Source of the DNA: DATARH01 sp036268075
GTDB taxonomy: Bacteria > Pseudomonadota > Alphaproteobacteria > ATCC43930 > CGMCC-115725
Direction: 5' to 3'
NCBI GenBank assembly: GCA_036268075.1
Contig: DATAUV010000114.1
Span: 1 to 64,000, forward strand
Length of the DNA stretch: 64,000 nt
A program made the translations under genes and the position numbers. Under the pieces are notes generated by a model. It was not told where the DNA came from. It was given only the letters and a program-made list of their open reading frames with translations, and did no database searches. Below are positions 32,303-41,240 of this stretch, in pieces (position 1 is the first letter of the stretch; every line of letters begins with the position of its first letter).

Positions 32303-32689
32303 ATGGCGCCGGAGCTCAAGCTGCTGTTGTGGTGTGTGGCGTTGACCTTTATCGAGGTCGTCGTCGCCGCGCTCGCCGCCAACGGACAGCTCGGCCTGCC
32401 CGTGCTGGCGGGCAATCGCGAGGGGTTGCCGCGCCTGACCGGCTTCGCCGGCCGGGCCCAGCGCGCGCATCTCAACATGCTGGAAAGCCTGCCGCTGTTT
32501 ATCGCGCTCGTCGCGATCGCCTGCATCGCCAGCAAGACCGACGCGACCACGCTGCTCGGCGCCCGATTGTTCTTCTGGGGCCGCCTTGCGCACTGGCTGA
32601 TCTACCTCGCCGGCATCCCCTGGCTGCGCACGCTCGCCTGGGCGGTGTCGGTGGTGGGGATGGTGCTGATCTTTATTCGGCTGGTGTAG
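32303..32689 (+). CDS. MAPEG family membrane protein
   Basis: A 128-residue four-helix membrane protein of the MAPEG family (microsomal glutathione transferase-like). GAGGAGAGG lies upstream of ATG 32303. Signature segments: GRAQRAHLNMLESLPLFIAL between helices 1 and 2, and FFWGRLAHWLIYLAGIPWLR near the third. Bacterial members may conjugate glutathione to lipophilic electrophiles, but the substrate is unknown. It converges with, and overlaps by 17 bp, the Fsr-type MFS gene. Confidence 0.88.
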   Translation: MAPELKLLLWCVALTFIEVVVAALAANGQLGLPVLAGNREGLPRLTGFAGRAQRAHLNMLESLPLFIALVAIACIASKTDATTLLGARLFFWGRLAHWLIYLAGIPWLRTLAWAVSVVGMVLIFIRLV

Positions 32690-33932
32690 CGGCGGGCTTG
32701 GCCGCGCCGGGCGCGGTCGGGGTCCCGATATTCGGCAGGAACGCGGTCAACAGGCCGATCAGCGGCAGGAACGCACAGACGTGATACACCGCGTCGATGC
32801 CCGCCGTGTCGGCGAGCTTGCCGAGCACCGCCGCGCCGACCCCCGCCAGTCCGAATGACAGGCCGAAGAACAGCCCCGAGATCATGCCGATCTTTCCCGG
32901 CACGAGGTCGAGCGCGTAGACGACGATCGCCGAGGTCGCCGAGGCGAGGATCAGGCCGATCGCCACGATCAGGATGCCGGTCCAGAACAGGCCGACATAG
33001 GGCAGCACCATCGTGAACGGGATGACCCCGACGATCGAGCCCCAGATCACGTATTTGCGGCCGATCTTGTCGCCGAGCGGACCGCCGATCAGCGTGCCGA
33101 CCGCGATCGAGGCCAGGAACGCGAACAGGTGGATTTGCGCGCTCGCGACCGAAACATGGAATTTGCTGATCAGGTAGAAGATGTAATAGCTGCTGATGCT
33201 GGCCTGGTAGAACGCCTTCGAGAAGATCAGCGACAAGAGGATCACCAGCGACCACACGATCTTGCGCCGCGATAAATCGGTGCGCATGGCGCCCTGGCGA
33301 GCCCGGCCGCGCATCGGTGGCACCGCGTGCTCCTTGCGGTACCAGTTGCCGACGCCGAACAGGACCGTCATCGCGACCAGCGCCGCGCCCGAAAACCAGC
33401 CGACGCTGCCCTGCCCGCGCGGGATCACGATAAACGCGGCGAGGATCGGCCCCAGCGCCGAGCCGACATTGCCGCCGACCTGGAACAGCGACTGCGCGAG
33501 CCCATGCCGCCCGCCCGACGCCATCCGCGCGACCCGTGATGCCTCGGGGTGGAACACCGCCGACCCGACCCCGACCAAGGCCGCGGCCACCAGCAACAGA
33601 TGGAAATTGCTCGCATTCGCCAGCATCAACAGGCCGATAAACGTCGACCCCATCCCGGCGGCCAGCGAATAGGGTTGCGGCCGCCAATCGGCAACGAGGC
33701 CGACGATCGGCTGCAGCAGCGACGAGGTCACCTGCATGACCAGCGTGATGAGGCCGATCTGCGCGAAGCTGAGGCTGAAGCTGTCCTTGAGCATCGGATA
33801 CAGCGCCGGCACCAGCGACTGCATCGTGTCGTTGAGGAAATGCGAAAAGCTGAGCGACAGGATGATCGAAAATATCGTCGCCTCCGCCACCCGGTGCGAC
33901 CCGTTCCGCTCGACCGATACCTCGGTGCTCAT
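32673..33932 (-). CDS. MFS transporter, fosmidomycin-resistance (Fsr) type
   Basis: A 419-residue major facilitator with about 12 transmembrane helices. The start at 33932 (MSTEVSVERNG) precedes the first helix. Family signs: SFSHFLNDTMQSLVPALYPM in helix 1, GLVADWRPQPYSLAAGMG after helix 2, SAVFHPEASRVARMASGGR, characteristic of the Fsr family, and GGPLGDKIGRKYVIWGSI for the second half. Drug or small-molecule efflux is likely; the natural substrate is unknown. A longer frame to 33986 has no support. Confidence 0.88.
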   Translation of the reverse strand: MSTEVSVERNGSHRVAEATIFSIILSLSFSHFLNDTMQSLVPALYPMLKDSFSLSFAQIGLITLVMQVTSSLLQPIVGLVADWRPQPYSLAAGMGSTFIGLLMLANASNFHLLLVAAALVGVGSAVFHPEASRVARMASGGRHGLAQSLFQVGGNVGSALGPILAAFIVIPRGQGSVGWFSGAALVAMTVLFGVGNWYRKEHAVPPMRGRARQGAMRTDLSRRKIVWSLVILLSLIFSKAFYQASISSYYIFYLISKFHVSVASAQIHLFAFLASIAVGTLIGGPLGDKIGRKYVIWGSIVGVIPFTMVLPYVGLFWTGILIVAIGLILASATSAIVVYALDLVPGKIGMISGLFFGLSFGLAGVGAAVLGKLADTAGIDAVYHVCAFLPLIGLLTAFLPNIGTPTAPGAAKPAATPAE

Positions 33933-34058
33933 CACCCGCCGCCTTAAACCGCTTGTTGTTGCCGCGACAATAAACCAAACACCCAAGCAACTTCACGGCT
34001 CCCCGCCCGCATGGCAGCCATCCACATCTCTTGAAGGCGCGCGAAGCGCAAGGATTTT

Positions 34059-34132
34059 CACAATGAGGCAGTGAGGCAGTGAGGCAGTGAGTGGGACGCC
34101 CCGGCTTCTCACTGCCTCACTGCCTCATTGTG
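34059..34132. repeat. octamer palindrome, copy A
   Basis: Three tandem TGAGGCAG octamers after CACAA face two inverted CACTGCCT units before TTGTG across a short spacer. The arms (34061-34083 and 34108-34130) match over about 23 bp. It lies in the 289-bp gap between the MFS gene and the MECR-like gene. The rest of that gap holds only a partial CCTTCGTGTTCTTCGCGCC repeat at about 34160-34197. Copies B and C are at 42067-42161 and 43923-43985. Confidence 0.85.
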
Positions 34133-34221
34133 GTTCAAATCGGCTGCGCCGCGAAGAAAGCCTTCGTGTTCTTCGCGCCTTCGTGGTGAAAATCCGGATG
34201 GATCGGAACGGGAGTCGCGGG

Positions 34222-35211
34222 ATGAAGAAAGTCGAGATCGCCGGATATGGCGCGCCGGAAGAGGTTGCGCATTGCGTCGACGCGCCCGAGCTCGGCGCGC
34301 CGGGGCCGGACGAGGTGGTGTTCGACGTGCTCGCCTTTCCGATCAACCCGGCCGATTTGTCGTTCTGCCGCGGCAATTACCGTCTGCACCCGACCCTGCC
34401 GGCGACACCCGGAGCCGAGTGCGTCGGGCGAATCACCGCGGTCGGCGCCGGCGTCACCGGGCTCAAGCCGGGCGACATCGTCATCAACATGCAGCGCGAG
34501 AACTGGGCCGCCGGCCGGCGCGTCAAGGCGGCGGATGCGGTGCCGATCCCCAGCGGGCTCGACCTTGCCCAGGCGGCGATGCTGCGGATCAACCCGCCGA
34601 CCTCGCTGTTGCTGCTCGAAGACCACGTCAAGCTCGGCCGCGGCGACTGGGTGATCCAGAATGTCGCCAATTCCGCGGTCGGCCGGCATTTGATCGTGCT
34701 GGCGCATCAGCGCGGCATCCGCACGATCAACGTCGTCCGCCGCGGCGATGTCGGCGACCTTCTGCGCGGGCTCGGCGCCGAATCGGTGATCGAGGACGGC
34801 CCCGACCTCGCCGAGCGCGCCCGCGCGGCGGCCGGCGGCGCGCCGATCCGGCTCGGCATCGACGCGATCTCCGGCGACGCGACCCGCCGCATCATGCAAT
34901 GCGTCGCCGATGCGGGGGTGACGGTCAATTACGGCGGCCTCTCGGGCGACGACCCGGGGGTCGACCGGCCGTCGCTCGGCGTGCGCGGGGTGAGCCTGAT
35001 GGGGTTCATGCTCGGCCGCGGGCTCGCCAAGCGCAGCCCGGAGGCGGTGCGCGCGCTCTACGCCGATCTCGCCAACCAGCTCAGCGACAAGCGGCTGCAG
35101 GCGCCGATCGACACGACCTACCCGATCGAAGAGATCAAACAGGCGCTGGCCCATGCGCAGAAGGCCGGAAGGAACGGCAAGATCCTGGTGCTGCCGCACG
35201 GGAAGCTGTGA
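34222..35211 (+). CDS. MECR/ETR-like zinc-independent enoyl reductase (MDR family)
   Basis: A 329-residue medium-chain dehydrogenase/reductase. GGGAG lies upstream of ATG 34222. The GroES-like domain has FPINPADLSFCRGNY and PATPGAECVGRITAVGAGV. The NADPH-binding part reads GDWVIQNVANSAVGRHLIVL then HQRGIRTINVVRR, the hallmark of mitochondrial-type trans-2-enoyl-CoA/ACP reductases. No zinc-ligand cysteine set is visible. Likely an NADPH-dependent reduction of enoyl thioesters or quinones; the substrate is uncertain. Nearby repeats suggest mobile context. Confidence 0.85.
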   Translation: MKKVEIAGYGAPEEVAHCVDAPELGAPGPDEVVFDVLAFPINPADLSFCRGNYRLHPTLPATPGAECVGRITAVGAGVTGLKPGDIVINMQRENWAAGRRVKAADAVPIPSGLDLAQAAMLRINPPTSLLLLEDHVKLGRGDWVIQNVANSAVGRHLIVLAHQRGIRTINVVRRGDVGDLLRGLGAESVIEDGPDLAERARAAAGGAPIRLGIDAISGDATRRIMQCVADAGVTVNYGGLSGDDPGVDRPSLGVRGVSLMGFMLGRGLAKRSPEAVRALYADLANQLSDKRLQAPIDTTYPIEEIKQALAHAQKAGRNGKILVLPHGKL

Positions 35212-35220
35212 GGAAAACCC

Positions 35221-35595
35221 TCACTCCGCCGCGGCGGTACAGCCCTCGATCTTGATCCGGTTGACCTTGCGGACGGCGCCGTCGGGGGTGTTGTAGACGT
35301 CGCAGCGATCGCCGACGTGCAGGATGCGCTCGACCGGGAAGCTGATGGTCTTGTTGTTGCTGCCAAAGGTCACGTCGAGACTGTCGCCGATCTTGATATG
35401 GACCGGGATCGCGACGTGACGGTAGCTCCAGCACGAGGTGTAGACGAGCCAATCGCGGCACATGATCAGCCGGCCGGTGCCCGGCGTATCGATCGTCTTG
35501 ACCGGATCAGCCGCGAAGGCCGCGACCGCGAGCCCGGCGACGGCCAACGCCGTCAGCCCGCCCCTGAGCGATCTCACCCAACCCCATCCGGGCAT
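35221..35595 (-). CDS. small secreted cysteine-containing hypothetical protein
   Basis: A 124-residue exported protein. From ATG 35595 a signal peptide (GGLTALAVAGLAVAAFAADP) is cut near residue 30. The mature part has four cysteines (MCRDWLVYTSCW, DRCDVYN, EGCTAA) and a beta-rich segment ISFPVERILHVGDRC. No family is recognised. It is convergent with the MECR-like gene and upstream in direction of nothing co-oriented within 60 bp. Confidence 0.65.
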   Translation of the reverse strand: MPGWGWVRSLRGGLTALAVAGLAVAAFAADPVKTIDTPGTGRLIMCRDWLVYTSCWSYRHVAIPVHIKIGDSLDVTFGSNNKTISFPVERILHVGDRCDVYNTPDGAVRKVNRIKIEGCTAAAE

Positions 35596-35656
35596 CCGAT
35601 CAACCCCCGTCAATCCGACACCGCAATCCGACGCCACAATCCGAGACCGCGCCTCG

Positions 35657-36442
35657 CTACGGATGGATCACCGTCTCGGTCCGGCTGATCACAAACGCCT
35701 CGCGCCGCTCGATAAAATCACCGACCGCGTCGGCAAACGCCTCCGGCCGGTCGGTGCCGATCGCGTGTCCGGCATCGTATACCAGCACAAGATTGCAGGT
35801 CGGGATCAACTCTTTGTAAAACCGCCCCATGCTCGGCGGGATGACCCGGTCGAGCGTGCCGAACAGCACGAGCGTCGGCACCGCGAGGTCGCCCATCCGG
35901 CGTTCGAGCTCGGGGTCGCGTCCCGGTCCGCTCAACCGCCGCACCAGCGCCTGGGTCTGGTCGCGGATCGCCGCCGGGACCGGCGGCAGCGGCGGCACCC
36001 GCTCGGGATGGGCGAACAGCATCCGCGCCATCTCCTCCGGCGTGCCGGACGGCGCCCGCGTTCCCTCGGGCCGGATCGCCGCCGGCGCGTCGAGGATCAG
36101 CGCCTTGAGCCGCTCCGGATGCTGCACCGCGAGCCACACCGCGGTCCGCCCGCCAAACGAGGTGCCCCACAGATTGACGTCGGTGAGGCCCAGCGCCGAG
36201 ATCGCCTGCGCCATCGTCGACGCGAGCTCGGCGATGTTGGCGCTCTTCGCGTTCTCGGCCGAGGTGCCGAACCCCGGCATCTCGAACGCGACCACCCGGT
36301 TGTGCTGCGCCAGGAGGTCGTGCGCCGGGCTCAGCCGGAGCCCGCCGGCGCCGTGCAGATGCACCAGAACCGGTCCTTCACCCGCCTCCATGTAGCGGAT
36401 GCGGAACCCGTCGGCCTCGACGAAACGCTCGGTGAAGGCCAT
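35657..36442 (-). CDS. alpha/beta-fold hydrolase
   Basis: A 261-residue alpha/beta hydrolase. The nucleophile elbow GTSFGG gives Ser95, the acid Asp198 lies in FGTLDRVIPP and the base His226 in DAGHAIG. The oxyanion region is HLHGAGG (about 28-34). The ATG at 36442 overlaps the stop of the upstream LLM oxidoreductase by one base (TGATG), so the hydrolase probably acts on a product or substrate of that monooxygenase (inference). Confidence 0.9.
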   Translation of the reverse strand: MAFTERFVEADGFRIRYMEAGEGPVLVHLHGAGGLRLSPAHDLLAQHNRVVAFEMPGFGTSAENAKSANIAELASTMAQAISALGLTDVNLWGTSFGGRTAVWLAVQHPERLKALILDAPAAIRPEGTRAPSGTPEEMARMLFAHPERVPPLPPVPAAIRDQTQALVRRLSGPGRDPELERRMGDLAVPTLVLFGTLDRVIPPSMGRFYKELIPTCNLVLVYDAGHAIGTDRPEAFADAVGDFIERREAFVISRTETVIHP

Positions 36443-37287
36443 CAGGCGTTGACCTGGCGGTTGAGTTTGGCCCAACGGTCGAGGATCGGCAGGATGTCGT
36501 CGCGCTTGTCCGACATCAGCGTCACGTTGACCGCGTCGACGCCGAGATCGCGGAAATTCTTCAGCTTGTCCGCGTCTTCCGGCGCACCGCCGAGGCGGAG
36601 CGACAGCGTCTTCGGGTCGCGGCCCTTTTCCTGCGCCATCTTGTGGTAGGCCGGGATGTAGATCGCCGGATCGCCCGCCGCGGCGTTCGGATACCAGCCG
36701 TCGCCATAGCGGATCGCCCGTCGCGCGCCGTAAGGGAAGGCGCCGCCGAGGATGATCGGCGGGTGCGGCTTTTGCACGGGCTTGGGCCAGGTCATCATCT
36801 GCGGCACCTTGACGATGTCGCCGTTGTACTCGGCCTTGGATTTGGTCCAGATCTCCTTCATCGCCTCCATCTGCTCGCGCATCTTTTGCATGCGCGTCGC
36901 GAAGACGGTGCCGTGCGCCTCGATCTCCTCGACATTCCAGCCGCCGCCGATGCCGAAGATGAACCGCCCGCCCGAGGTTTGGTCGATCGAGGCGACGAGC
37001 TTCGCGGTCTGGATCGTGTCGCGCTGGATCACGAGGGCGATGCCGGTCGCGAGCTTCAGCTTTTTCGTCGCCGCGCCGACCACCGCCAGCGTCACGAACG
37101 GGTCCATTACGTCGTAATAGCGCTTGTGCAACTCGCCCCCGCCGGGCGCCGGCGTCACCCGCGGTACCGGGATATGCGAATGCTCGGCCGCCCACACCGA
37201 GTCGAACCCGCGCTCCTCAAGCGCGACGCCGAGCTCGGCCGGGGTGATCGAATAGTCGGTAAAGAAGATCGAAGCGCCGAATTCCAT
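36442..37287 (-). CDS. LLM-class (F420- or FMN-dependent) oxidoreductase
   Basis: A 281-residue luciferase-like TIM barrel. The N-terminus MEFGASIFFTDYSITP leads to FDSVWAAEHSHIPVPR. The glycine-rich cofactor loops FGIGGGWNVEE and PPIILGGAFPYGARR match the Rv2161c/F420-type subgroup. Whether the cofactor is F420 or FMN cannot be told. It is coupled to the alpha/beta hydrolase. Confidence 0.88.
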   Translation of the reverse strand: MEFGASIFFTDYSITPAELGVALEERGFDSVWAAEHSHIPVPRVTPAPGGGELHKRYYDVMDPFVTLAVVGAATKKLKLATGIALVIQRDTIQTAKLVASIDQTSGGRFIFGIGGGWNVEEIEAHGTVFATRMQKMREQMEAMKEIWTKSKAEYNGDIVKVPQMMTWPKPVQKPHPPIILGGAFPYGARRAIRYGDGWYPNAAAGDPAIYIPAYHKMAQEKGRDPKTLSLRLGGAPEDADKLKNFRDLGVDAVNVTLMSDKRDDILPILDRWAKLNRQVNA

Positions 37288-37308
37288 CGTTCAGTCCTTT
37301 TTGGAACG

Positions 37309-37387
37309 CGTCGCCCCCGCGAAGGCGGGGGTCCAGGGGCAAGCGACGACGCGGCTGCCCTGGGTTCCCGCCCTCGCGGGAATGACG
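37309..37387. repeat. CGTCNCCCCGCGAAGGCGGGG palindrome, copy 1
   Basis: A hairpin-forming repeat with arms CGTCGCCCCCGCGAAGGCGG and the inverted CCGCCCTCGCGGGAATGACG, and GGGTCCAGGG/CCCTGGGTTCC inside. Other copies: 41149-41230, 45249-45326, 51121-51200. The family is widespread in alphaproteobacteria. Confidence 0.8.
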
Positions 37388-37421
37388 AGTGATAAGTGGC
37401 GGAGAACCGTCATCTCCGAGT

Positions 37422-38492
37422 TCAAATCTCTCTGATCCGCGGCAATACCTTCCGCCCGAACAGGTCGAGCGCGTCCATCATCACCGCGGTGTCGCCGCTG
37501 CCGGGATCCTGCAACGAGATGTCGATGACGCCGACACCGACCTCCTCGCGCCATTGCGTGAGCTGCTTGATGACCCGGTCGGGGCCGCCGCAGAAGGTGA
37601 TCGGCAGTACGCCGCCCATCGGCGCCGCCCGCCGCTCGCCGGCGACGTTGCGCACATCTTGGGCGAAGAGCGACTCGCGGATTGCATCGGCCAGCGGGAA
37701 CGGCGCCTGCTTGCTGCGCCGTTCGAGCGCCAGATCGGCCGCCTCGTCGGTTTCCCCAAGGATCATGTTGCAGCGGTAGACGATGCTGTCGCCCCCCGGC
37801 TGCCAGCCGTAGCCCTCGCAGGCCTTGCGATAATAGGCCGACGCCTTCCCCATCGAGTCGAGATTGCCGTAGCTGAGGCCCAACCCGACATGGTGACGCG
37901 CCGCGAACTCGCCGGATTCCGCGCTGGTGCCGAGCGAATAGATCGGCATGTCGGGATGCGGGCGCGGCCACAGCGATATCGTGCGGTACTGGAAATACTT
38001 CCCCTGCCAGCCAAAGGGCTGCGGCTCCCGCCACGCGTTGAGAATGAGCTCCATCCCCTCGTCGGTGCGTTCGCGCGCCTCCTTGGGGTTGAGGTCGTAG
38101 CTGAGGTACTCGTTGGTCGTGCCGCGCAGCATCCCGGCGATGATCTTGCCCGGCGCCATCGTGTCGAGCATCGCCAGCTCCTCGGCGACGCGGATCGGGT
38201 TGCTGGTGGGCACGATCGGGCCGAGGAGCGCCACCTTGATCTTCGTCGCATGCGCCGCCATGAACGCCGCCGAGACGACCGGCGACGGGGTCAGGATGCG
38301 CGGCGAATAATGGTGCTCCGACACGCTGACCCAGTCGAACCCCAGCTCCTCGACGAATTTCAGCCGCTCGATGATCGCGGCATAGGCCTTGACCCCGATC
38401 TCGGTGTCATAGGCGGCCGACGGCACCGGCCATGTCCGCGGAAAATCGGGCGGCACCGCATAGCGCCCGGTTTCAAAAAAAGAGACCTTCAT
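37422..38492 (-). CDS. LLM-class flavin-dependent oxidoreductase
   Basis: A 356-residue luciferase-like monooxygenase. Key segments: FDWVSVSEHHYSPRILTPSP, which includes the EHH motif of bacterial luciferase-like enzymes, APGKIIAGMLRGTTNEY, YSLGTSAESGEFAARH and a C-terminal ITFCGGPDRVIKQLTQWREE. It probably uses FMNH2 from a separate reductase. It precedes the LLM/hydrolase pair on the same strand after a 134-bp gap filled by a repeat, so linkage is uncertain. Substrate unknown. Confidence 0.88.
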   Translation of the reverse strand: MKVSFFETGRYAVPPDFPRTWPVPSAAYDTEIGVKAYAAIIERLKFVEELGFDWVSVSEHHYSPRILTPSPVVSAAFMAAHATKIKVALLGPIVPTSNPIRVAEELAMLDTMAPGKIIAGMLRGTTNEYLSYDLNPKEARERTDEGMELILNAWREPQPFGWQGKYFQYRTISLWPRPHPDMPIYSLGTSAESGEFAARHHVGLGLSYGNLDSMGKASAYYRKACEGYGWQPGGDSIVYRCNMILGETDEAADLALERRSKQAPFPLADAIRESLFAQDVRNVAGERRAAPMGGVLPITFCGGPDRVIKQLTQWREEVGVGVIDISLQDPGSGDTAVMMDALDLFGRKVLPRIREI

Positions 38493-38513
38493 CGTGGGGC
38501 CGCCTGATGGGTT

Positions 38514-38804
38514 TCAGCGGGTGCGATTGTACTCGTAATCCTCGCGCTCGCCACCACCGAGGCGCAGCCCCTCGGGGAGCGGCGGACGGGCGGCCTGGAG
38601 CTTGGCGTGCGCGGCCAGATCCTCGGCGCTCGCCCACTTCTCCATGAGGCACAACCGGTCGGGGTCGAGCGCGCTCTGAAACACCTCGAACTGCTCGCAA
38701 CCCGCATCCTGCTGCGACGCGCGGCAGCGCGCCGCCATCGCCTTCGCCAGCTCCGCACCCTTCCCCGGCGCCGCGGCGATCGAAATGACAAGACGAACCG
38801 ACAT
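38514..38804 (-). CDS. antibiotic biosynthesis monooxygenase (ABM/YgiN-like) protein
   Basis: A 96-residue dimeric ABM-domain (ferredoxin-like) protein: MSVRLVISIAAAPGKGAELA, then EQFEVFQSALDPDRLCLMEK. GGGAGG lies upstream of ATG 38804. A longer frame to 38876 reads into the composite repeat and is spurious. Members often act as heme- or quinone-interacting monooxygenases. It lies 21 bp upstream of the LLM gene on the same strand and is probably co-transcribed. Confidence 0.85.
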   Translation of the reverse strand: MSVRLVISIAAAPGKGAELAKAMAARCRASQQDAGCEQFEVFQSALDPDRLCLMEKWASAEDLAAHAKLQAARPPLPEGLRLGGGEREDYEYNRTR

Positions 38805-38830
38805 TGAAGCCTCCCTGAATGCTCGGCCAT

Positions 38831-38984
38831 CGTAGGATGGGTTGAGCGCCAGCGAAACCCATGCGGAAGGATTCACCGCGGAGGACGCAGAGGGCCGCAG
38901 CGGTCACACCGCCACCCTCCGCGATCCTCCGCGTCCTGCGCGGTAAAAAATTGATGGGTTTCGCTCCGCTCGACCCATCCTACG
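38831..38984. repeat. composite palindrome (CGTAGGATGGGTT ends), copy 1
   Basis: Terminal inverted arms CGTAGGATGGGTTGAGCG and CGACCCATCCTACG enclose a second palindrome made of CACCGCGGAGGACGCAGAG and CTCCGCGTCCTGCGCGGT. The whole gap between the ABM and SDR genes is this element. Related elements: 39767-39947, 50190-50270 (no inner hairpin) and 56034-56299. Confidence 0.8.
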
Positions 38985-39018
38985 ATGCCGAGACCGTCAT
39001 CAGCAGAAGGAGCCTCAC

Positions 39019-39771
39019 ATGCCCGACAAGATCGCCGTCATCACCGGGGCGGGGAGCGGGATCGGCCGCGCGACCACGCATGCGCTGTTGGATCTCGGGT
39101 TCAACGTCGTGCTTGCCGGGCGGCGGAAGGAGATGCTGGAGGAAACCGCGGCGCTCGCCAATCTGCCGGCCAGCCGCACCCTCGTCGTGCCGACCGACGT
39201 TTCCGACCGGCATTCGATCGACGCACTGTTCGACGCGGTGAAGAAGACTTACGGCCGCATCGACCTGCTGTTCAACAACGCCGGGATCAGCACCCGCAAC
39301 ATCCCGATCGACGATTTGACCTACGAGCAGTGGACCAATGTGGTGAATGTCAACCTGACCGGCTCGTTCCTCTGCGCGCAGCATGCGTTCCGCATGATGA
39401 AGGCGCAGGACCCGCAGGGCGGGCGCATCATCAACAACGGGTCGGTGTCGGCGCACGTGCCGCGGCGGAACTCGGTGCCCTACGCCTCGACCAAGCACGC
39501 GCTGACCGGCCTCACCCGTGCGCTGTCGCTCGACGGCCGCGAATTCGTCATCACCTGCGGCCAGATCGACATCGGCAACGCCGCGACGCCCCGCAACGCA
39601 GACACCGCGCAGGGTCGCCTGCAAGCCTCCGGACGGGTCGAGGCCGAGGCGCGCATCGACGTCAAGGACGTGGCGAAAGGCGTCGCCTACATGGCCGGGC
39701 TGCCGCCCGAGGCCAACGTCCAGTTCATGACCGTGATGGCGGCGAAGATGCCGTATATCGGACGGGGGTAG
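39019..39771 (+). CDS. short-chain dehydrogenase/reductase
   Basis: A 250-residue classical SDR. The cofactor loop is TGAGSGIG (9-16), structural NNAG at 86-89, catalytic Ser142, Tyr155 and Lys159 (YASTK). Arg35-Arg36 after the second strand suggest NADP(H). AGAAGGAG precedes ATG 39019. The TAG stop lies inside the composite repeat that follows. Substrate unknown. Confidence 0.9.
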   Translation: MPDKIAVITGAGSGIGRATTHALLDLGFNVVLAGRRKEMLEETAALANLPASRTLVVPTDVSDRHSIDALFDAVKKTYGRIDLLFNNAGISTRNIPIDDLTYEQWTNVVNVNLTGSFLCAQHAFRMMKAQDPQGGRIINNGSVSAHVPRRNSVPYASTKHALTGLTRALSLDGREFVITCGQIDIGNAATPRNADTAQGRLQASGRVEAEARIDVKDVAKGVAYMAGLPPEANVQFMTVMAAKMPYIGRG

Positions 39772-39947
39772 GATGGGCTGAGCAAAGCGAAGCCCATCGG
39801 GAAAAAAGTCTTTAACGCAGAGGTCGCAGAGTAGGCGCGGAGGTCGCGACGGGTTCGGTGCCTCCGCGTCCTCCGCGAAATCCTCCGCGACCTCTGCGTT
39901 GAAAAGTTTGCTTTTGATGGGCTTCGCTGCGCTCAGCCCATCCTACC
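39767..39947. repeat. composite palindrome, copy 2
   Basis: Outer arms GGTAGGATGGGCTGAGC and GCTCAGCCCATCCTACC, with AACGCAGAGGTCGCAGAG and CTCCGCGACCTCTGCGTT as an inner palindrome. The first arm contains the stop codon of the SDR gene, and the second arm ends 9 bp before the lactonase stop. Confidence 0.85.
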
Positions 39948-39955
39948 TGCCGCCG

Positions 39956-41128
39956 TTAGCCCGGCAGCTCGACCATCCCCATCCACCATAGCGACGCGCC
40001 GCCGACATCGACGTCGTATTTGCGGATGTAGCTGAGCTTGCCGTCGTCGCCGATGCGGAAGAGGGACATCGTCGCCGGCGCGACCGTCACCCCGTCGCCG
40101 TCCTTTACCGGCACGGGCTGGATATGCGCGGCGACGAGCAGGCGGCCGGTCGGGTCGATGGGGAAGGTGCGGCAGTGGTAGCCGCGGGTGTCCTCGAACT
40201 GGATCGGACTCGGCTTACCGGTCGCCTGGTCGATCGCGTAGACCGCCAGCGTGTTCTCGCCGCCGGCGAAGACACGCCAGCCGTTGTCGTCGACCAGCGC
40301 CGAGGCGCGGTTGGCGACATAGACGAAGCGGCCGTTCGGGTGGACATGCACGGTTCCCGCCGCCTGCCGCCCGCCCTTCTTGCCGGTGCCGAGCGTCGTC
40401 TCGCTGAACATCGGCGCCGCCGACAGCGTGCCGCCGGCGAAATCGAACACGTCGAGCCGGTTCTGCCGCTCCAGCGAGACATAGACCCACGGTTTCGACG
40501 GGTGGAAATCGAGATGGCGCGGTCCGAACCCGTACCCGTCGCCCGGCGCGATCGATTTCTCGCTCGAAAGCTGCCCGCCGGCCCAGTTGAACACCTTGAG
40601 GCAGCCCGGCTCCTCCGCCTTGCCGCCGGCTGCGTCATGCCCGCGCGCGACGAGGATCACCCGGTCGCCGCCGAGCCCGGCGCGCACCTGATGGGCATAA
40701 ATCCCCGGATCGACCAGGTCGCGCTGCGTCACCTCGGCGCCGGCGGTGCCGTTTGGGTTGACCCGATAGACCTTGAGCCCGCTGGGGTTGCTGAACGCGA
40801 CGAGGATGTACTCGGACGGGATGTCGGTCGCCATGTGAATGGGACGCGTCGGCAACGGCACCGGCGCGCCGTGCAGCGCGAGGGCGCCGGTCGCGGGATC
40901 GACGGCGAGCGCGCTGACGTGGTGCGTGTTGCCGACATGACCGCCGACCCCCGACGCGCTGTCGCTGGTCGCGGCGTAGAGAAAGCGGCGCGACTGGTGC
41001 GGCCACACGTAATGCACGCTGGCCGGCAGCGTCACCGACCCGCCGCGTTTCAGCGTCCCAGCCTCGGCATCGAGGTCGTATTGCGTCAGCACCGGCCCGA
41101 TGCTGGCGTAGAGGGCGGTTTTTGCCAT
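39956..41128 (-). CDS. lactonase / 6-phosphogluconolactonase-like beta-propeller protein
   Basis: A 390-residue seven-bladed beta-propeller (Pgl/YbhE-type lactonase). Repeating blades such as LKVYRVNPNGTAGAEVTQRD and VHVHPNGRFVYVANRA are visible, with GPRHLDFHPSKPWVYVSLER near the middle. ATG 41128 with GGATGAGGAG upstream is chosen. A longer frame to 41176 begins MDPGLRRGDDP, which is repeat sequence translated by chance. Lactone hydrolysis is inferred from family. A sugar-lactone role would fit the neighbouring hydroxypyruvate-isomerase-like gene. Confidence 0.85.
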   Translation of the reverse strand: MAKTALYASIGPVLTQYDLDAEAGTLKRGGSVTLPASVHYVWPHQSRRFLYAATSDSASGVGGHVGNTHHVSALAVDPATGALALHGAPVPLPTRPIHMATDIPSEYILVAFSNPSGLKVYRVNPNGTAGAEVTQRDLVDPGIYAHQVRAGLGGDRVILVARGHDAAGGKAEEPGCLKVFNWAGGQLSSEKSIAPGDGYGFGPRHLDFHPSKPWVYVSLERQNRLDVFDFAGGTLSAAPMFSETTLGTGKKGGRQAAGTVHVHPNGRFVYVANRASALVDDNGWRVFAGGENTLAVYAIDQATGKPSPIQFEDTRGYHCRTFPIDPTGRLLVAAHIQPVPVKDGDGVTVAPATMSLFRIGDDGKLSYIRKYDVDVGGASLWWMGMVELPG

Positions 41129-41148
41129 CTCCTCATCCTCCCTTGGAT

Positions 41149-41230
41149 CGTCGCCCCGGCGAAGGCCGGGGTCCACCTTTCACGCGCTCGTGCGGCGGAT
41201 AAGTGGGTCCCGGCCTGCGCCGGGATGACG
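41149..41230. repeat. CGTCGCCCCGGCGAAGGCCGGGG palindrome, copy 2
   Basis: Arms CGTCGCCCCGGCGAAGGCC and GGCCTGCGCCGGGATGACG bracket GGTCCACC/GTGGGTCC. It fills the 112-bp gap between the lactonase start and the next stop. Confidence 0.85.
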
Positions 41231-41240
41231 GAAAAGAACG